Both the position numbers and the translations under genes were made by a program. Below the pieces are notes generated by a model. It was given only the letters and a program-made list of their open reading frames with translations. It was not told the DNA's origin and did not search any database. A stretch of 64,000 bases of DNA from NCBI GenBank assembly GCA_963989385.1, contig OZ022503.1, positions 64,206,123 to 64,270,122 of the forward strand. The letters run 5' to 3'. Of this stretch, positions 1 to 11,506 are shown one piece after another (within the stretch, counting starts at the first letter, position 1; the number at the start of each line of letters is the position of its first letter). The DNA comes from Ctena decussata. Taxonomy: Eukaryota > Mollusca > Bivalvia > Lucinida > Lucinidae.

Positions 1-360
1 TATTGATAAGAGTGATACATGGAAGATCCTACTGTCTTTTGATATGTTCGCCATAGCCAAAATATTACTTTTACATTTATACACTTCTTTGTCTCACAAA
101 ACTAGTGTGCAGAGGGCCAAAGAATGATTCTGCCTCAATCTTTAATCCTGAAATTGCATCAAGGAACTACCCCTGATGCTCTACAAAAACAATGTTTTAT
201 GCTAGCTGGCAGTGTAGAAGACCATTTGAGTGTAATAAGAAATAAAATGAACAAAGAAATCACAATAATAGGAAAGAAAGCATGAAAAAAGTGAAACAAC
301 CACATGCACCCAGCCCTAATTATGAACTGGTTTAGGTACTAAACTTTACTATAATGACTT
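1..360. other. Left edge, no feature recognised
   Basis: AT-rich sequence with no exon, hairpin or tandem repeat that I can support. Confidence 0.5.
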
Positions 361-572
361 CCCATTTTGAAACATATTTTGAAACACTTGACAAATGCAT
401 CATTTTTTCTATTTTTCCTATTTTGGGACATATGAAAAATACATCATCAAGGCAATTTGTCCCATTTTGAGATATATGAAAATTGCATCATTAAGGCAGT
501 TTGTCCCATTTAGAGACATATGAAAAATATATCATTAAGGAAGTTTGTCCCATTTTGAGACACCTGAAAATG
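361..572. repeat. 44-bp minisatellite, left part
   Basis: About four diverged units of a repeat containing CATCATTAAGGCAGTTTG, CCCATTTTGAGACATATG and a run of A. The same array continues at 11206-11490 on the far side of the DIRS element, so the two pieces are one array split by an insertion. Confidence 0.85.
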
Positions 573-760
573 ACCCCTCATCCAAGCGTCCGTGAAGGAT
601 GAGGGGCATTATTTGAGTAAAGCCGGAGGCTTGAGCACATATACAGCAATTCCGACTAACGCGACTTGTGACGCTCTTTTTAAAAGCTTAAACTTGAAAA
701 TAACCTCCCCTTATCACGTGACTACTTGTATAAAACGGAAGCCGCAAACAGCTGATTCAT
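573..760 (-). repeat. DIRS right inverted terminal repeat
   Basis: The inner part 635-760 pairs with 11053-11178. The outer 62 bases include a small hairpin (CCCTCATCCAAGCGTCCG with its partner near 594-603) and are copied in reverse complement at 861-933. Confidence 0.92.
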
Positions 761-860
761 AAATTTAAATAACGTGTTTTGTTGTCTAGCAAATCAAAAC
801 CATAATGGGTCGGGACAATACCTGACAATCGGAAATCAAAATTTCCAAACCGGGGAGGGT

Positions 861-978
861 TGTATATGTGCTCAAGCCTCCGGCTTTACTCAAATAATGC
901 CCCTCATCCTTCACGGACGCTTGGATGAGGGGTCATTATTTTCCGTAAATCCTTCGGCTATTCGCACATATACAGCAA
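861..978 (-). repeat. DIRS internal complementary region
   Basis: Bases 861-933 are the reverse complement of 573-645 (right terminus). Bases 937-978 are the reverse complement of 11164-11205 (left terminus). The three bases between (CAT on the plus strand, ATG in the complement) equal the trinucleotide found at both element ends. The region is therefore an antisense copy of the joined ends, the template that DIRS elements use to complete circular DNA. Confidence 0.92.
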
Positions 979-1149
979 CTTTAAATCTAGACAACAAAAC
1001 ATAAAATAAAAGCAATAAGGATAATGTTACAAAAACTATTCTTTTAAGTAATATCATAAACCATAATATATTAATAGTGTATACACTCTTAATATACCAT
1101 AACGCTACTAAAATTACTCCTGAAAATATATTCAGTCAAAACATGTGTC

Positions 1150-2367
1150 CTAAACACAAGCAGTAAACCAAAGAAATGTATGTAAACAACCTGCAGCCAT
1201 GACTGCCTTATCAAAGTCCATATTTCTTGGCCCAGAACGCCTCAAAAAACTTTTTCTGAAATACCTAGCTGAGGACCAATCTGCAGACTTCAGAATCAAC
1301 TCTAAAGAACAGCCTCTAGAATAGGCTGCTGAAACAGCAGCTGAACGATAAGAATGGGTTTTAAACTGATTAGAGTCAACAGCAGCATCATGTAACACAG
1401 GTTTTAACCAGTTAACAGGTGCTAACTGGGTAGAACGAACTGGATAACTGGAAGAAATTAACTATTGCAGAGACTTCCTATGACTTTTAGTATACACAAT
1501 ATAAGAAGCAAAGTATGCATTACACACAAAAAATCATTTTCATAATGATACAACTCAAGAATATAACTTTTCCCTTGTTTCAAGGTTTTTAACAGATATT
1601 TGAAATAAGACACAACTTTGTTTTCAAAACAGTCATATAGACTAATAAAATGAAACTAAAACTTGAGCTCTTGGAGCTGAAGAAAAAGCTATCATAGCTG
1701 TTAACTTCAGAATTCACAATTTCATTGATAGCTCCTCCACAGATACCAGAGGACTCAAATACCTCAAAGAAACGACCCAAAAATATATTCAGTTAGGATT
1801 TGGAAACAAAGAATTGAATAAACCCTTCAAAAACCCATAAATGAAGGATGGAAAACAACACCATGCATTGTCAAAAAAGGTTTGATGTCTGCAACCGCAT
1901 GGTTAATGGGAATTAACTACAAAGTATAATTTTGCATCACTCACAAGAAAATTGAGATAGGAAGCTACCATTTGCTTCAGACGTATAAAAGGGATTAGTT
2001 TGTCTAAAAATATTGCAAAAATACCACTTTTTCCAAACCACACTATACTGTTTTCTGGTTCCATCTCTCCTGAAGTTGACGAGGGTAGCTGCTGATCTTG
2101 AAATTCCTTGACTCTCCGATCTCTGTCTGATAACATCACAGCGACCATCGTTAGCCTTTTTGATAGTGGATGAAGTTGACTGCTGTGAGGAAGGGTTAAC
2201 AAAACTCTGTGGTGGGGCAGTCTAACAGGAAAAGAAATCATGACGTCACCTTGGTGCAAAGAGTCAATAAATGTTTTAATTGGAGCTACTGACCTTCTGC
2301 ACCAAGGTGACAATGTAAGATCGTAACAATGGAAACCATGACAGTGACATCCAAAGACAATAAGCAA
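1150..2367 (-). pseudogene. DIRS tyrosine recombinase remnant
   Basis: The 2367-1903 stretch carries the linker LPHHRVLLTLPHSS and HPLSKRLTMVAVML that follows RNase H in DIRS elements. The C-terminal recombinase motif is near 1390-1240: FKTHSYRSAAVSAAYSRG (the HxxR part of the active site) and ILKSADWSSARYFRKSFLRR. The catalytic tyrosine usually seen in the FxxFY block appears to be Phe here. The middle (1900-1400) is broken by stops. Confidence 0.8.
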
Positions 2368-2646
2368 AGCTTAATCTACTTTATCTGAGACCATCTTGTT
2401 CACAACCCGACCTATTAAATTGAACAGTGCAAAAATACATGGCTTATAATTCTGCCAAGAAAAATGAAAAATGCATCAGTTTAATATGAACCTGCCTCAA
2501 GGAACTAAGTAACAAACTTATCTAAATGCCTGTCTAACCAGGACAAAAATAGATTAACATTCGGAACAAAAAGTTGTTTACACACTCAATCAAAAAACTC
2601 TTTTTTAAGCTTCCATTCTGTTGAATTTAAAATATTTCTACTCAGA

Positions 2647-4454
2647 ACAAGAGGGCCATGATGGCCCTGGATCGCTCACCTGAGTATCCTGTGAACTTAA
2701 CCTCAGAGACATCCATATGACCGACAGACAGAGTTCACAAAGATTAAATGGAAAATGAATCCTTTACTGTGTACCTAAGATTTTCATAAGATTTAACCTA
2801 ATGACCTAGATTTTGACACCACATGACCCAGTTTCAAACCTGGTCTAGATTTCTTGGATATGAACATTCTGACAAAGTTATCAGAACTGTGCCTTCTAGA
2901 GTGTACACAATGTTTTTCTAAGGTTTAACCTAGTGACCTACTTTTTGACCCAACATGACCAAGTTGCACCCTTGGCCCAGATTTGTTGGAGACAAACATT
3001 CTGACAAAGTCTCATGAAGATTAGAACAAAACTCACAGTGTCCTCTAAGGCGTTCACACTGTTTTTTCTAAGAACTGACCTAGTGACCTAGTTTTTGACC
3101 TGACATGGCCCAGTTTCAAATCTGGATTAGATGTCATGAAAATAAACATTCTGACAATGTTTCACATAGATTGGATCATAACTGTGCCCTCTAGAGTGTA
3201 CACAAGGTTTTTCTAAGATTTGACCTAGTGACCTAGTTTTTGACCCCACAAGACTCAGATTCAAATTTGGCCTAGATTTTATATAAATAAACATTCTGAC
3301 AAAGTTTCATGAAGATTGAATCATAACTGTGCCCTCTAGAGTGTGCACAAGGTTTTTTTTAAGATTTGACCCAGTGACCTAGTTTTTGACCCCACATGAC
3401 CCAGCTTCAAAGATGGTCTAGATTTCATTTAGATAAACATTCTGACAAAGTTTCATGATGATTGGATCATAACTGTGCCCTCTGTGTCATTCTAAGATTT
3501 ATTTCTATTTTTAGCTCTGGCGGCCATTTTGTTCAGCGGAGTGGAACCATTTAAGCAATTTTTGTTCAGGGCCATGAGTAAAACATTTCCGTGAAATTTT
3601 TTTGAAATTGAGCCATTGGTTTCAGAGACGATGATGTTTAAAGCTTTTTTCTATTTTTAGCTCTGGCGGCCATATTGTTCAGCAGAGCGGAACCGTTTTA
3701 GCAATTTTGGTAGAGGGCCTCCTAAGAAACATTTCTGTGAAATTATTTCAAAATCGGCCCAGCAGTTTTGGAGGAGAAGTTGTTTAAAGGTTTTTCTATA
3801 TTTAGCTCTGGCGGCCATATTGTTCAGCAGAGCAGAACCGTTTGAGCAATTTTGGTAGAGGGTCTCCTAAGGAACATTTCTGTGAAATTATTTTAAAATC
3901 GGCCCAGCAGTTTTGGAGGAGAAGTCGTTTAAAGGTTTTTCTATTTTTAGCTCTGGCGGCCATATTGTTCAGCAGAGCAGAACCGTTTGAGCAATTTTGG
4001 TAGAGGGTCTCCTAAGGAACATTTCTGTGAAATTATTTCAAAATCTGCCCACCAGTTTTGGAGAAGAAGTCGTTTAAAGGTTTTTCTATTTTTAGCTCTG
4101 GCGGCCATACTGTTCAGCAGAGCGGAACCGTTTGAGCAATTTTGGTAGAGGGTCTCCTAAGGAACATTTCTGTGAAATTATTTCAAAATCTGCCCACCAG
4201 TTTTGGAGGAGAAGTCGTTTAAAGGTTTTTCTATTTTTAGCTCTGGCGGCCATATTGTTCAGCGGAGCGGAACCATTTGAGCAATTTTGATAGAGAGTCC
4301 CCAAGGAACATTTGTGTGAAATTATTTCGAAATCCGTCCAGCAGTTTTGGAGAAGAAGTTGTTTAAAGCAAAAGTTGACGCCGGACAACGGACGACGGAC
4401 AAAGACCGATCACAATACCTCACCTTGAGCACTTCGTGCTCAGGTGAGCTAAAA
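2647..4454 (+). mobile_element. Pearl/HINE-like non-autonomous element with 145-bp tandem arrays
   Basis: It begins ACAAGAGGGCCATGATGG with ATCGCTCACCTGAG and ends CTCAGGTGAGCTAAAA, so the subterminal blocks pair. Two internal arrays follow each other. One (about 2780-3480) has units of about 147 bp containing TGACCTAGTGACCTAG. The other has six units of CTCTGGCGGCC starting at 3515, 3661, 3806, 3951, 4096 and 4241 (145-146 bp). A GGACGACGGAC microsatellite precedes the end. It interrupts the DIRS RNase H. Confidence 0.88.
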
Positions 4455-4689
4455 ACAGGTGAAAGATTCTCAGAACCACTTAAATGTGATGTTGAAACAA
4501 AAATATCTCTATCAATACAACACTGCCAAATAGTTCCAGCCAGTTTATTCATTTCAAGAGAGTTCGTACCGCCCATATTATTAATATATAAAACTGGGGA
4601 CATTTTGACACTCTGAAAATGTAAATATACACTACCCACAGAAGAATATAAAGACTGCCAAAATGACTAATAGTTCAGGATACTTAATA

Positions 4690-6646
4690 AACAAGAGGGC
4701 CATGAGGCCCTGAATCGCTCACCTGAACAATTGGCAAGGTGTCTTTTACTTATCATGTCTGAAATTGTCAAAATATGAGTTTTGGGTCAAAAGTCAAAGA
4801 ATGACCATGACCACTTGCACTTGTAAATCTTCATGTACTCATTAAGACAACCATATATACCATTTTTAGGCCAAAATCTTCAAAACTTTCCATGAAATCT
4901 TATGTTCTAGCATTTTCCCATATTTGACCATGCCGCAAAAAAGGTCAAGGTAAACCCAAGGTCACCATTTGAACAGTTTTGGTGGTACTCTAGTACTCCA
5001 TGCTATTTACCAAGTTTCAAGGCCATAGGTGTATTGGTTCTGGAGAAGAAAAATATTAAAGATTTATACCATAAGTGGTAATGGCGGCCAAGTTGGTCAT
5101 GTGACCTGGACCGTTTGAACAAATTTTTCATTCAATCAACCCCTGGAGGCTCTATATGCAATGTGTTCACAATTGGCCCTTTGGCTTTTGAGGAAATGGT
5201 TGAAAATGTCAAAATATGAGCGATCTGGATCAACGGTAAAAAAATGACCTTGACCTCTTGTACTCATAATTCTTCATGAACTCATTAAGACAACTGTATA
5301 TACCAATTTTTTAGGCCAAAATCTTCAAAACTTTCAATGAAATCTTACGTTCTACCATTTTCCCATATTTGACCTTGCTGTAAAAGGTCAAGGTCAACAC
5401 AAGGTCATAATTTGAACAATCTTGATAGTACTCAAGTACCCAATGCTACATACAAAGTCTCAAGGCCATCGGTCAATTGGTTCTGGAGAAGAAGATTTAT
5501 AAAGGTATTTACCATATATGGGCATGGCGGCCATGTTGGTCATGTGTCCAGGAGCGTTTGAAAATTTTTTCATTCCCTCAACCCCTCGAGGCTCTATATG
5601 AAATTTGGTTTCAATTGGCCCAGTGGTTTTAGAGCAGATTCTTTGAAATTGTCAAAATTTGAGATTTCTGGGTCAAAGGTCAAAGAATGACCTTGACCTC
5701 TTGTACTCACATATCTTCATGTACTCATTAAGATGATTGTATATACCAATTTTTAGGCCAAAATCTTCAAAACTTACCATGAAATCTCATGTGCTAGCAT
5801 TTTCCGATATTTGACCTTGCCGTAAAAAAGGGCAAGGTCAACCCAGGGTCATAATTTGAACAATCTTGATAGTACTTGAGTACCCAATGCTACATACCGA
5901 GTTTCAAGGCCATCGGTCTACTGGTTCTGGAGAAGAAGATTTTTAAAGGTTTTTACCATATATGGGCGTGGTGGCCATGTTGGTCATGTGACCTGGACCG
6001 TATGAACAAATTTTCATTCCCTCAACCTCTGGAGGATCTATATGCAATTTAATTACAATTGGCCTAGTTGTTTTTGAGGAGATTGTTTGATATTGTCAAA
6101 ATATGAGAGTTCTGGGTCAAAGGTCAAAGAATGACCTTGACCTCTTGAACTCATAAATCTTCATGTAGTCATTAAGATGACTGTATGTACCAATTTTTAG
6201 GCCAAAATATTCAACAGTTTCCAAGATATCTTATGCTGCAGCATTTTGCCATATAAAAGCATAAGTAAGCAAATTTGACACAACCGTAAAAAAGGTCAAG
6301 GTCAACCCAAGGTCATAATTTGAACAATCTTGGTAGTACTCGTGTACCCGATGCTACATACCAAGTTTCAAGGCCATCGCCCTATTGGTTCTGGAGAAGA
6401 AGATTTTTTCAGGTTTTTACCATATATGGGCATGGCGGCCATGTTGGTCATGTGACCTAGACCGTTTGAACAACTTTTCGTTCCTAAGGTCCCAGGAGGC
6501 TCTATATGAAATTTGGTTACAATCGGCCCAGCGGTTTCAGAGGAGAAGTTGTTTGAAAGTGTGGACGGACGACGGACGGACGACGGACAACGGAGCCTTA
6601 CCATCCTATAAGCTCCCCCGGAGCCGCTGGCTCAGGTGAGCTAAAA
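4690..6646 (+). mobile_element. Pearl/HINE-like element with ~445-bp tandem array
   Basis: Same termini as the element at 2647 (GAGGGCCATGAGG start, CTCAGGTGAGCTAAAA end) but a different interior. There are about four units of 443-464 bp, marked by TTGGTCATGTG at 5093, 5536, 5980 and 6444. Each unit is rich in TCAAGGTCA and TGACCTTGACCTC. A GGACGACGGACGGACGACGG microsatellite lies near the end. Confidence 0.88.
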
Positions 6647-8146
6647 ACTGAAGCTCCACCGATTGCACCATTACCACAGTTAATATCATATTAAAGAGCC
6701 TAAAAAAGAGGCATCTGTTGTACAAACCAGATTCACAGTTCTCTGTCTTAATCTTATCCCGTTCTTGTGATGGACATTACTTAACCACCACTGAAACTCT
6801 TTCTTACTGTCTGATGACATAAACATCTCATTATCAAAATTGTCAGAACAATTTGAACTACCCATGCCAACCAATTTGTCTTTTTCTAAACACCTTTAAT
6901 GCAATAGTGCTTCAGGATTGGCAATAAAGATATTAATAATCAAACCAAAGAAAGATGCCTGCTACCTTAACACATAAACATTTTTTTTTTCAGCAAAACT
7001 TTTGCTAAATTAAAGATTTTTGGCACTTTTTCATCTCTTAGAGGAATTTAACAAAATCTATAAGCAAGCCAAAGAAAACAATTTACTGCACCGAGTTTTA
7101 ACTATTTGTAGTAAAACCTAGAGAGTCTAACGTCTTAACTATAGACATTGTATGTCAGGGACATACATCTCTATTTTTGTCCATATTGAGAGAATCGTCA
7201 ATATAATATGAGCATATGAGATTCTGTTGCCTAAACGAAGTAAAAATAAGACTTTAAATCTTAGAAAACAATGCCAAAATGGACACAAAGAAAATAGAAC
7301 AACTGTCCATCTCAAATGAACTTCAAACAGTGACAAAAAAATTGAATTTATAGGCACAGAAAAGATATGCATCCTGCACATCAATACTTGTAAAATAAAC
7401 ATTTTCTTGAATAAGTTTCAAAACAGACTAAAAAGTCTCCTGCTTAAAATGTTCATAATGAACAACTAAATTGAGATATTTCAAGTTTATAACTGGTCTA
7501 TATCTGGCATTTGGTTTAGAAACAATGAAATTGTTAGACATATATTAAATTTTTTCCCAAATGTTCAGAATGGGCAAATGCACCCTTATTTAATACTTCT
7601 TGTATCTCAAAACCTAAACATCTATCCTGTTCCTCTGAAAATCAAATTTTCTTTGGAATCTTAAAAGGAACAGGTTCACTCTCAAAATCAATACAATTAT
7701 AATATCCAAGGATCATTAGTAATTTTTTCGAGGCGTCATGACAACATTGTAATTTGCCAAAAGGACTCACTTGATCTAAATTCATACTGTTCAGTTTGGG
7801 GTAATGTAACAATAGCTGACACCGTCAGCTTTCTGCCCCTGCCTGACACAAATATCTGGCATGGAAAACCTCTCTGAAACATATAATTAGGTCTACACAT
7901 ACCATACTGGAAATACTGAGGGTACGGCTGGAATCTATTATACCTTGTCATTTCTCTATCAAAGCCCCCTCTGAATGTACATGTACCTCTACCCCTATAG
8001 GGTCTATAATCAAAACTTTGGAAATTCTCTTATTTTCTTTGGCAATAGAAATGTCTATATCACAGTGGGTATATCATCCCCAAATAACCTAGCCGAAACC
8101 GGCACAAATTCTGATATTTCTTTTTGAGATGAGGTTTATTCATATA
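6647..8146 (-). other. DIRS interior between insertions
   Basis: This stretch holds the RT and first RNase H remnants and the gag-RT linker listed separately. Nothing else is recognised in it. Confidence 0.6.
6900..7740 (-). pseudogene. DIRS reverse transcriptase remnant
   Basis: Translating the minus strand in shifting frames gives KITNDPWIL near 7710, then KPNARYRPVINLKYLN (7530-7460), and the catalytic motif YYIDDSLN with codons for YIDD at 7194-7205. These are the RT blocks of DIRS elements. Numerous stops and shifts show decay. A short upstream segment (GFDREMTRYNRFQPYPQYF, 7970-7900) probably belongs to the gag-RT linker. Confidence 0.85.
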
Positions 8147-9247
8147 CAGTCGAATCTCGATAGTTCGAACGCCGATTTTTCGAAAATACCGGATTTTTCG
8201 AAGATGAAACGCGGTCCCGATCGTAAGCCTATTAATTCTATGCAAAAACACTTCCGCAAATTCGAATTTCGATTATTCGAAAAATCGGATTTTTCGAAAT
8301 GAAAATTTGGTCCCGATGACGGAAATTCATTATAAATACACCTCAATTATTCGAAATAAAAATTTTTGCCCTAAATTCACGCCGGCAGATTACGGCTATT
8401 GTCATCGAAGGATTAGAAATTTGACCCTCCGGTAATTTGACAGTTGGTTGTACAGGTAACTGGCGCGTCTGTTTGGTCTACCAATTAACTGTTACGTGAT
8501 TAGGTCATATTATCGGATGAGTAAAGGGTGTCTTTAATCACCTGATTTGACAGGGATTATCGTGTTTGAAGTTTGCACCTGCGCATTTCTGGTCAGAGTC
8601 TTTGTTGCTAGCACAGGGAAACAAACGATTGCTCTCGCTAGACTGCGTAGATTTCGCAGACTAGTTTGTGTTTTCGCTGTTCCCAGTTTATATGTCGTTC
8701 AACAGCCGTTCGCATGAAGCGGTTCAATTTTGAAAGTAGCCTAATTCCCAGAAACTCAAACTGAAAGTGAAAGTACAGTGATTGTAGGCCGAGACTAAAA
8801 GCAAGCCTGCGCTAGTAACTGGGGAACACCACAAGCCTGTTTCCGTGCCGACGGGCTTTGGTCTTTGCCAGCTGCTTACTCCGGCATGGGAATTTCTCGG
8901 GCTGCACGTATTGTTCATCCATTGGAGTTCATGGATTTTCTAACGTTTTTGGTATGTTTATTATTTATACAGTTTGTGTATGTGTAAATAAAAATAATTC
9001 ACATTCTTATTTTGTTTTTCTTCATTTATTTTTAAATTTACGAGGTTCTGTAAATATAAAGAAATTCAATATCGAATCTGACCCATATTATGTCTCTTTC
9101 TGCTTCACAGACAAAAACCCGCCGAAATAGTGATTTCCGGAAATGTACGGAAATGAACGGAAGTCCCCGAATTCGTAAATTCGAACTACGGATAATTCGA
9201 ATAAAATATCGTGGTCCCTGTCAATTCGAATTATCGAGGTTCGACTG
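8147..9247. mobile_element. pogo-like MITE
   Basis: It starts CAGTCGAATCTCGATAGTTC and ends AATTATCGAGGTTCGACTG, with a TA duplication on both sides (8145-8146, 9248-9249). The interior holds further short copies of TTCGAA-type sequence and an internal palindrome near 8600-8690. No transposase could be read. Termini of this kind are known from pogo/Tigger-type Tc1-mariner relatives. It interrupts the DIRS gag remnant. Confidence 0.85.
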
Positions 9248-9404
9248 TATCTCCTTCTTAGTGATAAATTATGAAACACCTGATCCATCAAATAAATAAC
9301 ATCTGAGAATAGTGTTTTTGCTTCTAAAATACCAGCAATCTATTGCTTGACAAACTCAAACAGTTTAATAATAGGCATAACACCAGTTGCCACTAAGTTT
9401 TGTA

Positions 9405-10112
9405 TATATACGGTTCACAAAAAGTAGGGGATATTCAGGTTTGAAAAATTGTAGCATATACAACTAATGTGATATCCATATGAAACGCATAGTATCGATA
9501 AGATAAACATCCGTTAAGACACTTTTCATGAAAGTTTGGACGATATTTCCTGTCACGTGAACTGCATACAGTTAGTTTCAGACAGGGGGTCAGGACAAAA
9601 ATGTGGTAAATTCGAACAAAAATTTATTCAAATTTTTCAATTAGGCTAACTTTTCAATGCACTTTTAAGTTTTGTATGCTAAAAGATTTTCTTTCTTCTT
9701 CAAAACGGTCATTTTGGGAAGAAAACCAGAAAACAAAAATCGTACAGGTACATCGAGTCACCGAAAAATTCACACGTTTATGGCTTGCACTCTTTATTTT
9801 GATGCAACAGCGCATAAAAGCAATTTTCAGCTTGTTAAATGAATCAAAACGAGTGTTTTTTTTGCAAATTTTGTAATCTGAAAAGGATCTGTTTTTGTAG
9901 CAGATTCGTGTGAAAATTGGGTGTCGACCCCCTGTCTAAAACGAATTACACGCAGATCACATGACAGGATATATCATCAAAATTGTAATGCAAAATGTTT
10001 AATCGAATATTTTTGTGATTGACACTAACCGTTGCAGATGGATTTGATATGTTTTCTAATTTACACAATTTTTAATATCTAAATATCCCCTACTTCTTGT
10101 GAACCGTATATA
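9405..10112. mobile_element. TIR element of about 700 bp in DIRS gag
   Basis: The ends read ACGGTTCACAAAAAGTAGGG and, inverted, ACGGTTCACAAGAAGTAGGG, within about 31 bp of matching terminal repeat flanked by TATATA. An inner inverted pair (GACAGGGGGTC near 9581 and GACCCCCTGTC near 9926) extends the pairing. No coding capacity was recognised. Confidence 0.85.
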
Positions 10113-11052
10113 TGAGAAGCATTTGTCATAACTCTGAGCCCTTTTGTTCATAATTTACCAAATTTCATTATATACCATAAGGCTACATAACTTGTCACAA
10201 TTTTCAGTGACTTTATATTTGGCAATACGTTCATCAGTAGCACACTGAGATATACTAGTTAGCATTTAATAAATTGCCAAAGACTGAGTAATAGCCAGCC
10301 CTTTATAACTGCTCCTTTTAATTTGGGCAAATCCCAGATTTCATTTTCCTCATTTTGACTGGGTTCTACTGCTTCCTGCAGCTCAAACATAGCATCAATT
10401 AAATTTTGGGTTAGCTTTGCAGGTTGTAACGGCTCCCTTTTTGACTGTTTACTTGTACCTGCCACTTTACGGGCTGTTGCCAGCTCCAGGTCAGAGACCT
10501 CAGAAACTTTAATGTGCAAATTTGGCATATTTTCTAAACTATCTCCATAAAGAGACTGAAAGTCTTCTTCATTTGCATAATTGTCTTCAAAGCCCAAAAT
10601 ATTTCTTAACTGCATAATTTCATCATCAGTAAATGAGTCTATCATTTTTTCAAAAGAACTACGTTCTTTTACATGTGGTGCCGACGACGTCGACGGCTTG
10701 GGTTCATTACTATTTTTGGTACTTTTAGCCGTCGTCGACGTGCTGCTTTTAGAAGGCTTTTTACCTTTTTTATCTTTCTTTTTTGACAAAGAATTGTTAA
10801 CAGAAATAATGGGACCGCTACGCGGCTCCACTTCTTCAAGGCCGAACCCGAGAACTCCGAATCATTCGAATCTTCGAGAAGGACTTCGTCTCTCTCGTTT
10901 GCCATAATTAATCAATATAAAATGCTAGGACTATATCCGTAGCTGGCAAACGCAATAAAGTTTCAATAAAAGATAAAAGAAAATTTCGAAATTGCAAAAT
11001 TACTTCGAAAACGAGCGTCGCGATCTTACCTTACAGCCACGCTGTCAGAAAT

Positions 11053-11205
11053 ATGAATCAGCTGTTTGCGGCTTCCGTTTTATACAAGTAGTCACGTGAT
11101 AAGGGGAGGTTATTTTCAAGTTTAAGCTTTTAAAAAGAGCGTCACAAGTCGCGTTAGTCGGAATTGCTGTATATGTGCGAATAGCCGAAGGATTTACGGA
11201 AAATA
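11053..11205 (-). repeat. DIRS left inverted terminal repeat
   Basis: Bases 11053-11178 are the reverse complement of 635-760. The outer 27 bases (to 11205) differ from the other end; together with the adjacent shared segment they are reproduced in inverted form in the internal complementary region at 937-978. Such unequal outer ends are typical of DIRS elements. Confidence 0.92.
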
Positions 11206-11490
11206 ATGCACCATTAAGGCAGTAGGTCCCATTTTGAGACATATGAAAAATGCATCATTAAGGCAGTTTGTCCCATTTTGAGACATATGAAAAATGCATC
11301 ATTAAGGCAGTTTGTCCCATTTTGAGACATATGAAAATGTATCGTTAAGGCAGTTTGTCCCATTTTGAGACATATGAAAATGTATCGTTAAGGCAGTTTG
11401 TCCCATTTTGAGACATATGAAAAATGCATCATCAAGGCAGTTTGTTCCATTTGGAGACATTTGAAAAATGCATCAACAAATTAGTTGGTC
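11206..11490. repeat. 44-bp minisatellite, right part
   Basis: Units of about 44 bp (CCCATTTTGAGACATATG at 11228, 11272, 11316, 11359 and on), nearly identical to each other and continuing the array at 361-572. Confidence 0.92.
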
Positions 11491-11506
11491 CAGGAAAAAC
11501 AGTAGG

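Larger units (their letters stand above)
2450..6880 (-). pseudogene. DIRS RNase H remnant, split in three
   Basis: The first piece (6880-6647) reads KKEFQWWLSNVHHKNG and ends at CTTDASFLGS, the RNase H start with the catalytic TDAS. The second (4689-4456) reads YINNMGGTNSLEMNKLAGTI and STSHLSGSENLSPV. The third (2646-2450) reads LSRNILNSTEWKLKKEFF, VPNVNLFLSWLDRHLDKF and TDAFF. Two pearl/HINE-like elements separate the pieces, and joining the flanks restores the reading frame at both sites. A stop after KKEFFD shows decay. Confidence 0.85.
8050..10905 (-). pseudogene. DIRS gag remnant, interrupted by two elements
   Basis: The start MANERDEVLLEDSNDSEFSG lies at 10905. A one-base frameshift then moves to the frame that continues FGLEEVEPRSG, a Lys/Ser-rich low-complexity stretch, an acidic segment with FTDDEIMQL, and the block to about 10259. 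The coding trace resumes on both sides of the inserted elements with the SLRRR and KKKYQNLC motifs typical of the C-terminal part of DIRS Gag (about 9255 and 8110). In-frame stops and shifts make it non-functional. Identification rests on position and motif recall, not on a search. Confidence 0.75.
573..11205 (-). mobile_element. DIRS-type tyrosine recombinase retrotransposon, decayed and multiply interrupted
   Basis: Reading from 11205 leftwards, the element has a left terminal repeat, gag (10905 to about 8050), reverse transcriptase (about 7740-6900), RNase H (pieces between 6880 and 2450), a tyrosine recombinase (to about 1150), an internal complementary region (861-978) and a right terminal repeat in inverted orientation. 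This order is that of DIRS-1-like elements. The inverted terminal repeats 635-760 and 11053-11178 pair over 126 bp. ATG trinucleotides flank the element at 570-572 and 11206-11208. Insertions at 2647-4454, 4690-6646, 8147-9247 and about 9405-10112 add about 5.6 kb. Removing them leaves about 5.1 kb, a normal DIRS length. Frameshifts and stops occur throughout, so this copy is inactive. Confidence 0.93.

Noticed and set aside
10581..10907. 108-residue plus-strand open frame
   Set aside because: Antisense shadow of the DIRS gag remnant.
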